From an uncultured beta proteobacterium (GTDB taxonomy: Bacteria; Pseudomonadota; Gammaproteobacteria; Burkholderiales; Rhodocyclaceae): a stretch of 9,469 nt of DNA. The stretch covers positions 1 through 9,469 of the forward strand of contig CAIYYE010000041.1 in NCBI GenBank assembly GCA_903930395.1, given 5' to 3'. The number at the start of each line of letters is the position of its first letter. The stretch's first letter is position 1. This document shows positions 1 to 5,944 of the stretch, one piece after another. The position numbers were made by a program, and so were the translations under genes. Under the pieces are notes generated by a model. That model searched no databases and had not been told where the DNA came from. It was given only the letters and a program-made list of their open reading frames with translations.

Positions 1-1
1 C

Positions 2-1390
2 TGGGACATTTCGCGTGATGCACCCTACTTCGGTTTCGAGATCCCTGATGCGCCGGGCAAGTACTTTTACGTCTGGCTCGATGCACCAATCGGCTACATG
101 GGGTCCTTCAAGAATCTGTGCGCCCGTAACGGCCTCGACTTCAACGAATATTTCAAGCCCGATTCGACGACCGAGCTCTACCACTTCATCGGCAAGGACA
201 TCCTCTACTTCCACGCCTTGTTCTGGCCGGCCGAACTGGCCCATGCCGGCTTCCGTACGCCAACCAAGATCTTTGCCCACGGCTTCCTGACGGTGGATGG
301 CGCCAAGATGTCGAAATCGCGCGGCACCTTCATCACGGCCCAGAGCTATCTCGACACCGGCCTCAACCCGGAATGGCTGCGCTACTACTACGCTGCCAAG
401 CTCTCGGCGAGCATGGAAGACATCGACCTCAACCTCGAGGACTTCGGCGCCCGCGTCAATTCCGACCTGGTCGGCAAGTACGTCAATATCGCCAGCCGCT
501 CGGCCGGCTTCATCACCAAGCGCTTCAACGGCCAGCTCGCCCCAGCGTCAGCCGAGCTGCCGGCCATCATGGCGATCCAGGACGCTGCCGGCCGCGTCGC
601 CGAACTCTATGAAGCCCGCGAATTCGGCAAGGCCATGCGCGAAATCATGGCGCTGACCGATGCCGCCAACCAGTACGTAGACAGCGTCAAACCGTGGGAA
701 CTGGCCAAGCAGGAGGGCCGCGAAGTCGAGCTGCACGCCGCCTGCAGCAATGCGCTCAACCTGTTCCGCCTGCTCACCGTGCTGCTCAAGCCCATCCTCC
801 CGGTGGTCGCCGGCAAGGTTGAAAAATTCCTCAATATCGCCCCCCTCGCCTGGACGGATGCGCAAAGCCTGCTCGCCGCCGGCCATGGCATCAACGTCTA
901 CGAGCACCTGATGACCCGGGTCGATGCGAAGCTGATCGAGAAACTCGTTGAAGCCAACAAGGAATCGCTGGCCCCGACCCAGGAGCAGCAATCGCCGCAG
1001 CGCCATGCCGAGCATCAGCAGAACGAGGTCAAGGCCGAATCGCCGTGGGAGCCGTTCTGCAATATCGATGACTTCATGAAGGTGGACTTGCGCATCGTCC
1101 GCATTGCCAATGCCGAACACGTCGAGGGGGCGGACAAGCTGGTCCGCCTGACGCTGGATGTGGGCAACAACGAAACACGCAATGTCTTTGCCGGCATCAA
1201 GGCCGCCTACGACCCGGCCCTGCTGATTGGTCGCCTCACCGTCATGGTCGCCAACCTGGCGCCGCGCAAGATGAAATTCGGGATGTCCGAAGGGATGGTC
1301 CTGGCCGCTTCCGATACCGATGGCAAGACGCCCGGAATCTTCCTGTTATCGCCTGACTCGGGCGCTCAACCGGGGATGCGTGTGAAATAA
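2..1390 (+). CDS. metG: Methionyl-tRNA synthetase, C-terminal two thirds (5' end outside window)
   Basis: Charges tRNA-Met with methionine in the cytoplasm. The frame is open from base 2 to a TAA at 1388-1390 (462 residues); the N-terminal HIGH part and most of the zinc insert lie upstream of the window. Visible: the class I core segment [13 protein letters not shown], then [20 protein letters not shown], then the KMSKS ATP loop at 305-319 ([11 protein letters not shown]). A helical anticodon-binding domain follows; its Pro-Trp at 692-697 ([12 protein letters not shown]) matches the E. coli anticodon-contact Pro460/Trp461. A Gln/Glu-rich linker (about 960-1060) leads into a C-terminal EMAP/Trbp111-type tRNA-binding domain (about 1070-1387; [10 protein letters not shown], then [16 protein letters not shown]), the dimerising form found in E. 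coli-type MetRS. No frameshift is seen. The next gene on this strand lies 414 bases downstream, so metG probably ends its transcript here. Confidence 0.98.
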   Translation, partial: WDISRDAPYFGFEIPDAPGKYFYVWLDAPIGYMGSFKNLCARNGLDFNEYFKPDSTTELYHFIGKDILYFHALFWPAELAHAGFRTPTKIFAHGFLTVDGAKMSKSRGTFITAQSYLDTGLNPEWLRYYYAAKLSASMEDIDLNLEDFGARVNSDLVGKYVNIASRSAGFITKRFNGQLAPASAELPAIMAIQDAAGRVAELYEAREFGKAMREIMALTDAANQYVDSVKPWELAKQEGREVELHAACSNALNLFRLLTVLLKPILPVVAGKVEKFLNIAPLAWTDAQSLLAAGHGINVYEHLMTRVDAKLIEKLVEANKESLAPTQEQQSPQRHAEHQQNEVKAESPWEPFCNIDDFMKVDLRIVRIANAEHVEGADKLVRLTLDVGNNETRNVFAGIKAAYDPALLIGRLTVMVANLAPRKMKFGMSEGMVLAASDTDGKTPGIFLLSPDSGAQPGMRVK

Positions 1391-1411
1391 TCACGCGTCA
1401 CCAAAAGGCTT

Positions 1412-1446
1412 GGCGCAGCGGCAATTGGCTTGCTGCGCCGCAGCAA
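1412..1446 (+). terminator. Possible weak terminator after metG (competing hairpins)
   Basis: Two overlapping stems can form 21 bases after the metG stop. One is GGCGCAGC (1412-1419) with GCTGCGCC (1432-1439), loop 12. The other is TTGCTGC (1430-1436) with GCAGCAA (1440-1446), loop GCC. They share bases and exclude each other. The downstream run is A-rich (AAAAC), not a T-tract, so this is not a textbook intrinsic terminator. Position supports a 3'-end role; sequence supports it only partly. Confidence 0.35.
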
Positions 1447-1459
1447 AAACATGACAGAA

Positions 1460-1483
1460 CCTAAAGTATCACTTTAACTTAGG
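1460..1483. repeat. Short AT-rich dyad
   Basis: TAAAGT (1462-1467) and ACTTTA (1471-1476) are perfect inverted arms around ATC, and an outer CCTAA (1460-1464)/TTAGG (1479-1483) pair can form instead. It may be an operator or a second 3' hairpin for metG. No protein site is recognised. Confidence 0.3.
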
Positions 1484-1518
1484 CGCCCAATCTAGCTACC
1501 CCGTTTGTTCTTTTGAAA

Positions 1519-1541
1519 CTATCCACAAAAACTGTGGATAA
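1519..1541. promoter_or_regulatory. Inverted pair of DnaA boxes
   Basis: TGTGGATAA at 1533-1541 is a perfect DnaA 9-mer on the - strand (TTATCCACA). CTATCCACA at 1519-1527 is an 8/9 match on the + strand. They face each other across AAAAC (1528-1532). DnaA boxes of this sequence bind the replication initiator DnaA. The surroundings are AT-rich and non-coding. Whether this is an origin-related element or a DnaA-regulated promoter cannot be told here. Confidence 0.55.
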
Positions 1542-1721
1542 GTCTGTGAATGAATCAAGGGGTAAGTCGCTAAGTCACCGTCCCACAAGGATTTTTCCTA
1601 CCCTGCCCGAAACTTGAGCTCAAACGTAACACATTGATTTTGTTAGACTAATAAACAGCAAACTCAACTTGTCAAATTCGCTGACCGGCCAGCAAGCAAT
1701 CATCGGAAAACGCCCCATTAC

Positions 1722-1730
1722 TGTGCATAA
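1722..1730 (-). promoter_or_regulatory. Third DnaA-box match
   Basis: TGTGCATAA is the complement of TTATGCACA, which fits the relaxed consensus TTATNCACA. It is followed by GTC, so it shares the 12-mer pattern TGTG(G/C)ATAAGTC with the perfect box at 1533-1544. It lies 75 bases before the start codon of the next gene. Confidence 0.4.
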
Positions 1731-1804
1731 GTCAAACGCTGACTTTGGCTTTGTCAAGACATTTTGCAGAAAATCCGAAAACAAACCCGACCACGGAAAA
1801 ATCC

Positions 1805-2137
1805 ATGCTAAACCCGTCGAATCGCCCACCCCGCCCCAGCCTGACCGGCCCGATTTTTCTCTATGCGCTGGTCGACATGTTCGGGCTGGCCTGCGTGGGC
1901 ATTGGCGCTAGCTGGTTCGCCGCCGGCAAAGGGGCCATCCTGGCCGATTTCCCGACATCGCTGGTGGAAGCCGTCGCCTGCACGGCAGGCGGCGTTGCCG
2001 TCATGCTCTGGGCAGTGGCGCGTATCCTGCGCGAGTTGGCCAAGCAGGCGCCGGCCATGCAGGTCAAATTCGACGCCTATGTCGGCGCCCAGCATCCGGA
2101 CAAGGTTCGCCCCGACGCAGAGCGCAAAGACGGTTAA
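1805..2137 (+). CDS. Small two-helix membrane protein, unknown function
   Basis: 110 residues; I do not recognise the family. The only ATG that fits is at 1805, with a weak GGAAAA ribosome site at 1795-1800. An in-frame TTG at 1745 would add a polar 20-residue tail and is less likely. The Pro-rich N-terminus (NRPPRPSLTG) precedes a hydrophobic segment at about residues 16-40 (GPIFLYALVDMFGLACVGIG) and a second at about 56-76 (LVEAVACTAGGVAVMLWAVA). A charged C-terminal tail (HPDKVRPDAERKDG) follows. This predicts an inner-membrane helical hairpin. The gene stands alone on its strand, downstream of the DnaA-box gap, and its stop overlaps the stop of the convergent RHH gene. GC-rich codon use matches the neighbours, so it is probably a real gene. 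Confidence 0.7.
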   Translation: MLNPSNRPPRPSLTGPIFLYALVDMFGLACVGIGASWFAAGKGAILADFPTSLVEAVACTAGGVAVMLWAVARILRELAKQAPAMQVKFDAYVGAQHPDKVRPDAERKDG

Positions 2138-2328
2138 TCCGAACCCTTGCCGCTCGGCTTCAGCCAGGCCGGCAACTCGCGCTCACCGGCATTTTCGATG
2201 ATGTACTCGCGGACCAGGCGGCGCACCACCTGAGACGACGTCAGGTCCTTGGCGGCGCATATTTCCTCGAAGATCTTTTTCTTCTGAGGATCGATCAGGA
2301 TGGTCAAACGGGCTGTACGTTTCTCCAT
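2134..2328 (-). CDS. Ribbon-helix-helix (CopG/Arc-type) transcriptional regulator
   Basis: 64 residues. The N-terminus TARLTILIDPQKKKIFEEIC has the alternating pattern of an RHH DNA-binding strand (residues about 5-12) followed by helix A. Helix B then reads LTSSQVVRRLVREYI, with the usual turn between them. RHH proteins bind DNA as dimers, inserting the beta-ribbon in the major groove. A short tail (ELPAWLKPSGKGSD) follows. The start is ATG at 2326-2328 with a weak AAGAG site upstream. No toxin gene follows, so an antitoxin role is not supported; an autoregulatory or local repressor role fits better. It is divergent from sulP across 105 bases that contain paired ATTAACAT repeats. Its TAA overlaps the TAA of the convergent small membrane protein gene. 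Confidence 0.85.
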   Translation of the reverse strand: MEKRTARLTILIDPQKKKIFEEICAAKDLTSSQVVRRLVREYIIENAGERELPAWLKPSGKGSD

Positions 2329-2358
2329 GACTTACTCTTATTCGGTTCGTGTTGCATC

Positions 2359-2388
2359 ATATTAACATGTGATTAACATTGACGATAA
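2359..2388 (-). promoter_or_regulatory. Weak candidate promoter for the RHH gene
   Basis: On the - strand TTATCG (complement of 2383-2388) and TAATAT (complement of 2359-2364) lie 18 bases apart. The -10 matches consensus at only 4 of 6 positions. The pair encloses the ATTAACAT repeats, so a protein bound there would affect both divergent promoters. Confidence 0.3.
2361..2379. promoter_or_regulatory. Paired ATTAACAT direct repeats, candidate RHH operator
   Basis: ATTAACAT occurs exactly at 2361-2368 and 2372-2379, separated by GTG, giving an 11-base period (about one helical turn). The second copy's last base is the first T of the sulP -35 box. Tandem sites on one face of the helix are typical for RHH dimers binding side by side, and an RHH gene starts 33 bases away. 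Binding by that protein is inference. Confidence 0.55.
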
Positions 2389-2406
2389 ATGTGGCGCTCA
2401 TATAAT
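2379..2406 (+). promoter_or_regulatory. Sigma70 promoter for sulP-yjdM
   Basis: TTGACG (2379-2384) and a perfect TATAAT (2401-2406) are separated by 16 bases. Transcription would start near 2413, giving a leader of about 20 bases to the ATG at 2434. An in-frame ATG at 2389 lies between the -35 and -10 boxes, upstream of the expected transcript start, so it is not used from this promoter. Confidence 0.8.
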
Positions 2407-2433
2407 GCTGCGCTTACCCTCCGAGTGCGCCGC

Positions 2434-4125
2434 ATGAAAATCGCCTTCCGCCCCAAGTTACTCGATTGCCTGCCCACCTACACCCGCGCACAACTCGGCA
2501 AGGACATTGCGGCGGGGATTACCGTGGGCGTACTCGCCCTGCCGCTCGCCATGGCCTTCGCCATCGCCTCGGGCTGTTCGCCGACGGCTGGCATCTGGAC
2601 GGCCATTGTCGCCGGGCTCATCACCTCGGCCCTGGGCGGCTCCCGAGTCCAGATCGGCGGCCCAACTGGTGCCTTCATCCCCATCGTTTACGGCATCGTC
2701 GCCATCCACGGCTTTGCCAACCTTATGGGTGCCACCATCCTTGCCGGCATTTTCCTGCTCGCCATGGGCATCGCCCGCATGGGGCAACTGATCAGGTTCA
2801 TCCCGGTCACCGTCGTCATCGGCTTCACCAACGGCATCGCCGTCGTCATCTTCCTCGCCCAGATCAAGGATTTCTTCGGGCTGCAGATCGACAACCTGCC
2901 GGCCGAATTCTTCCACCGCATAAAAACCTTGGCCGCCTACGCCCATACCGTCGACCTGCCGACCCTGGGTCTGGCCACCACCTGCTTCATTTTTCTGCTC
3001 TCGTACAACCGACTGGCCCAGACCTTCGCCTTCATGCGCCGGGCACCGGGACCGCTCGTCGTTCTCATCGTCGGCACCCTGGTTTCCTTCCTCTTCGATC
3101 TGCCGGTCGAAACCATCGGAAGCCGTTTCAACGGCATCCCGCAGGAATTGCCCAATTTCGGCCTGCCCGCACTGTCCATCCACGATTTCGGCAAGCTGAT
3201 CTCGCCGGCCATCACCATTGCCCTGCTCGGGGCCATCGAATCGCTGCTCTCGGCCCGCGTCGCCGACAGCCAGATCGACGACCGCCACGACCCCAACCAG
3301 GAACTCATCGCCCAGGGCCTGGCCAATATCGCCGCCCCTCTTTTCGGCGGCTTCGCCGCGACCGGCGCCATTGCCCGGACGACGACCAACGTCAAGACCG
3401 GCGGCCGGACCCCGATTGCCGGCATCATCCACGCCTTCGTCCTGCTCGGCATCGTGCTCATTGCCGCCCCGCTCGCCTCCTACGTACCGCTCGCCACGCT
3501 GTCGGCCATCGTCATGGTCGTCGCCATCAACATGGGCGAATGGCACCAGTTCCTCGAACTGCGCCGCTACTCCTACAACTACCGGATCATCCTGCTCGCC
3601 ACTTTCTTCGTGACGGTGCTTTTCGACCTGACCATCGCCGTCGAACTCGGCATGGTGCTGGCCAGTCTCTTCTTCATCTACCGGATGTCGGAGCTGACCA
3701 AGATCGAGCGTCTGCCACTCACCGATGAAGCCGACGAGCCGCAGTTCCTCTACCCGGATGGCACGATGCGCGTTGCCGCCTGGCAGTTGTTTGGCTCGCT
3801 GTTCTTTGGCGCCGTCAACAAGCTGGAAGAACTGCTCGACCCGCGAGAAGGCCACCCCGAAGTGGTCATCCTCGACATGACACGCCTGATCCAGCTCGAC
3901 ACGACCGGCCTGGAAGGACTGGAAAACCTGCGCGACAAGTTATTGAAGCGTGGCTGTACGCTGATTGTCTGCGGCCTCAACTCGCAACCCGGATCTCTGC
4001 TCTATCGTTCGGGCTTCATCGATCACCTGGGCGACGACAACATATGCCCCGACCTTTCTGACGCTATCAAGCGCGCCTACATACTGCTGCCCAATCTCAT
4101 GGGCGGCTTTGACGAAGATTATTAA
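2434..4125 (+). CDS. SulP/SLC26-family inorganic anion transporter with STAS domain
   Basis: 563 residues, a normal length for bacterial SulP proteins. These inner-membrane transporters carry sulfate, bicarbonate or dicarboxylates, usually with H+ or Na+. Visible: the N-terminal SulP segment (GVLALPLAMAFAIASG), the family hallmark GGSRVQIGGPTGAF at about residues 68-82, and GAIESLLSARVAD with Glu269. HDPNQELIAQGLANI and the glycine-rich GGFAATGAIARTTTN follow, then further membrane helices to about residue 425. A C-terminal cytoplasmic STAS domain covers about 438-550 (VILDMTRLIQLDTTGLEGLE); it carries Thr-Thr where phosphorylatable anti-anti-sigma relatives have Ser. The start ATG at 2434 was chosen because the ATG at 2389 precedes the expected transcript start. 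The gene is co-transcribed with the zinc-ribbon gene 12 bases downstream. Substrate is not decided by sequence; bicarbonate is plausible because the DabA operon is the next-door neighbour. Confidence 0.93.
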   Translation: MKIAFRPKLLDCLPTYTRAQLGKDIAAGITVGVLALPLAMAFAIASGCSPTAGIWTAIVAGLITSALGGSRVQIGGPTGAFIPIVYGIVAIHGFANLMGATILAGIFLLAMGIARMGQLIRFIPVTVVIGFTNGIAVVIFLAQIKDFFGLQIDNLPAEFFHRIKTLAAYAHTVDLPTLGLATTCFIFLLSYNRLAQTFAFMRRAPGPLVVLIVGTLVSFLFDLPVETIGSRFNGIPQELPNFGLPALSIHDFGKLISPAITIALLGAIESLLSARVADSQIDDRHDPNQELIAQGLANIAAPLFGGFAATGAIARTTTNVKTGGRTPIAGIIHAFVLLGIVLIAAPLASYVPLATLSAIVMVVAINMGEWHQFLELRRYSYNYRIILLATFFVTVLFDLTIAVELGMVLASLFFIYRMSELTKIERLPLTDEADEPQFLYPDGTMRVAAWQLFGSLFFGAVNKLEELLDPREGHPEVVILDMTRLIQLDTTGLEGLENLRDKLLKRGCTLIVCGLNSQPGSLLYRSGFIDHLGDDNICPDLSDAIKRAYILLPNLMGGFDEDY

Positions 4126-4137
4126 AAGGAAAACCCC

Positions 4138-4476
4138 ATGAGCGGCTTGCCGAACTGTCCGAAGTGCAAATCGGAGTACACCTACGAAGATGGCACGAAT
4201 TACGTCTGCCCGGAATGCGCCCATGAGTGGAGCAAGGATGCCGGCCCCAGCAGCGAAGAGGCTCGCGTCTGGAAGGACGCCAATGGCAACATCCTGCAGG
4301 ACGGCGACTCGGTCACCGTCATCAAGGACCTCAAGATCAAGGGCTCGTCCTCGGTCGTCAAGGTCGGCACCAAGGTCAAGAACATCCGCCTGATCGATGG
4401 CGACCACGACATCGACTGCAAGATAGACGGCATCGGCGCCATGCAGCTCAAGTCGGAATTCGTCAAGAAGGCCTGA
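4138..4476 (+). CDS. yjdM: YjdM/PhnA-family zinc-ribbon protein
   Basis: 112 residues, full length for this family. The N-terminal zinc ribbon has two Cys-x2-Cys knuckles (Cys7/Cys10 in NCPKC and Cys24/Cys27 in VCPEC). The C-terminal PhnA/YjdM domain begins at about residue 44 ([20 protein letters not shown]) and ends in LKSEFVKKA. The name PhnA came from the gene's position near the E. coli phosphonate operon; the family is not required for phosphonate breakdown and its role is unclear. A strong ribosome site (AAAGGA, 4125-4130) sits 7 bases before the ATG, and the gene follows sulP by 12 bases, so the two are almost certainly one transcript. It ends 10 bases from the stop of the convergent NuoM-like gene. 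Confidence 0.92.
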   Translation: MSGLPNCPKCKSEYTYEDGTNYVCPECAHEWSKDAGPSSEEARVWKDANGNILQDGDSVTVIKDLKIKGSSSVVKVGTKVKNIRLIDGDHDIDCKIDGIGAMQLKSEFVKKA

Positions 4477-4488
4477 TTCCGGCCCTTC
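4467..4488. terminator. Hairpin spanning the two convergent stop codons
   Basis: GAAGGCC (4467-4473) pairs with GGCCCTTC (4481-4488) with one bulged C and a 7-base loop. The stem straddles the TGA of yjdM and the stop of the opposite gene, in the only 10 bases between them. No T-tract follows on either strand, so any role in stopping transcription from both sides is tentative. Confidence 0.35.
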
Positions 4489-5944
4489 AGCGCCCCAGTC
4501 CGGCCGCCCAGGCTTCCGCCGCCGGTCGGACGATTTCGATCCACGGACCGGGATAGACCCCGATGCCGACGATCATCAGGATCAGGGCGACGAGCACAAT
4601 CCACTCGCGCGGCCGCAGGTCGCTGGCTTCGGCGACAGCGGGCCGGGTGACCGGGCCGAAAAAGGCTTTGCGGTAGAGCGACAGAAAGCCGCCGGCCGCG
4701 ATAGACAGCCCGAACAACGCAGCCATGCCGGCGCCGGTATGACTTTGCAGGGCCGCGATGATCAACATGAATTCGCCGGGAAAACTGCTGGTCCCCGGCA
4801 TGCCGACTCCGGCCAGACCGCAGATCAGGAAGCCGGTAGCGAGTAGCGGCATGGTTTTGGCCGCTCCGCCCAGCGCGTTGATGTCGGTCGAGCCGGTGCG
4901 CTGCCGCAGGAACTCGAGTAGCACAAAGGCCCCACCGGTCGCCACCGAGAAGCTGAGCAGCAGGGAAACCGCGCCCTGCGCTGCCTGCGCCGTATAGGAA
5001 GCAAGGCCGAGCACGGCCAGACCGACGTGACAGATGCTGGCGTAGGCCAGGCCGACGCGCAGGTTGCTCTGGGCCAGCATGCCGACCGCGCCATAGAGAA
5101 TGGCGACGGTGCCCAGCCCGGCGAGCAGCCAGTGCAGGTCAAGCGCCGCCTCCGGGGCGAGCGGGATGGCGAAGCGGATCAGGCCGAAGGCGCCGAGTTT
5201 GAGGCCGACGAGCAGGGCAGTCAGCGAACCGGGCGCGGCCAGCGCAAACTGCGGCAGCCAGGTGTGAAGGGGCACGAGCGGCACCTTGATGCCAAAACCG
5301 AGCAGGCAGAGCAGGAAAATCGCCGTCTGCGTAGACCGCGGCAGGGGAACACCGAGCAGGACCGTCAGGTCAAAGGTCGGCACCGGCTGGCTGGCCGCCA
5401 GCATGACGAAGGCGATGAGCAGGGGAATGCCGCCGGCCAGCATGATCAGGAAATAGCGCGCTGCCGCTTGTGCGCTGCCACTGCTGACACCCCAGCGGGC
5501 GAGCAGGAAGTAGATCGGGACCAGCGACATTTCCCAGAAGACAAAGAACAGCGCCGTATCCAGTGCGCAGAAAATACCCACGGTGGCCGACTGAAGCAGC
5601 AGGAGCAGGCTGTAATGCAGGCGAGGTGCGTCTTGGACCGCATTCCAGCAGGCCACCAGCGAAGCGAGAAAAAGCAGCGCGGTCGCCGGCAGAAACAGCA
5701 CCGAAATGCCGTCGACGGCAACCAGATAATGAATATTCAGGCTGGCAATCCATGGCAGCTTTTCGACGAGCTGGAAACGGGCACCAGCCGGGTCGTAGGC
5801 GAACAGCACGGCGGTCGCCAGGGCCAGCGTCAAGAGCATGTTGAGCGCCACGACCGGGCGCGTCGCCCGGGCGGGCAGCAGCCAGAGCACGACGACGCCA
5901 GCGAGCGGCAGGAAGATGAGCAGCGAGAGCAGCGGCAGGTTCAT
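4487..5944 (-). CDS. NuoM-like proton-conducting membrane subunit (complete residue set)
   Basis: 485 residues, a complex I/Mrp antiporter-type subunit with about 14 hydrophobic segments. All four key residues of the NuoM proton path appear to be kept: Glu138 (FVFWEMSLVPIYFL), Lys220 (GFGIKVPLVPLHTWLP), Lys249 (LLVGLKLGAFGLIRF) and Glu391 (GMPGTSSFPGEFML). It is therefore likely to be the true ion-translocating module of this operon. The start ATG overlaps the previous gene's stop as ATGA (5941-5944), with GAGG 8 bases upstream. It is the last gene of the DabA operon, not part of a nuoA-N operon: no other complex I genes are near. In a normal nuo cluster it would be called nuoM; here a role in a DAB-like complex is inferred from context. 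Confidence 0.92.
   Translation of the reverse strand: MNLPLLSLLIFLPLAGVVVLWLLPARATRPVVALNMLLTLALATAVLFAYDPAGARFQLVEKLPWIASLNIHYLVAVDGISVLFLPATALLFLASLVACWNAVQDAPRLHYSLLLLLQSATVGIFCALDTALFFVFWEMSLVPIYFLLARWGVSSGSAQAAARYFLIMLAGGIPLLIAFVMLAASQPVPTFDLTVLLGVPLPRSTQTAIFLLCLLGFGIKVPLVPLHTWLPQFALAAPGSLTALLVGLKLGAFGLIRFAIPLAPEAALDLHWLLAGLGTVAILYGAVGMLAQSNLRVGLAYASICHVGLAVLGLASYTAQAAQGAVSLLLSFSVATGGAFVLLEFLRQRTGSTDINALGGAAKTMPLLATGFLICGLAGVGMPGTSSFPGEFMLIIAALQSHTGAGMAALFGLSIAAGGFLSLYRKAFFGPVTRPAVAEASDLRPREWIVLVALILMIVGIGVYPGPWIEIVRPAAEAWAAGLGR

Larger units (their letters stand above)
1391..1804. other. Intergenic gap of 414 bases
   Basis: No gene with a convincing start and ribosome site is seen on either strand, and no tRNA or rRNA pattern. 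The content is the metG 3' hairpins, the AT dyad, three DnaA-box matches, and the hexamer TAAGTC four times on the + strand (1539, 1563, 1571, 1728). No convincing -35/-10 pair was found for the downstream gene. Confidence 0.6.

Noticed and set aside
1745..1804. TTG at 1745 as start of the small membrane protein
   Set aside because: Rare start codon, no good ribosome site, and the added residues are polar and unlike a signal or helix.
1391..1804. Full chromosomal origin (oriC)
   Set aside because: Only three boxes, no visible repeated AT-rich 13-mers, and none of the usual origin neighbour genes; kept only as a DnaA-box cluster.
2134..2328. RHH protein as antitoxin of a toxin-antitoxin pair
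   Set aside because: No toxin-sized partner lies in the same direction; the adjacent gene is convergent and encodes a membrane hairpin.
2389..2433. Earlier ATG (2389) as the sulP start
   Set aside because: It lies between the -35 and -10 boxes of the clear promoter at 2379-2406, so it would not be in the transcript; the ATG at 2434 gives the usual SulP N-terminus.
2458..3855. Long open frame on the - strand opposite sulP
   Set aside because: Its product would be Gly/Asp/Glu-rich low-complexity sequence with no family features; it is a shadow of the GC-rich sulP codons.
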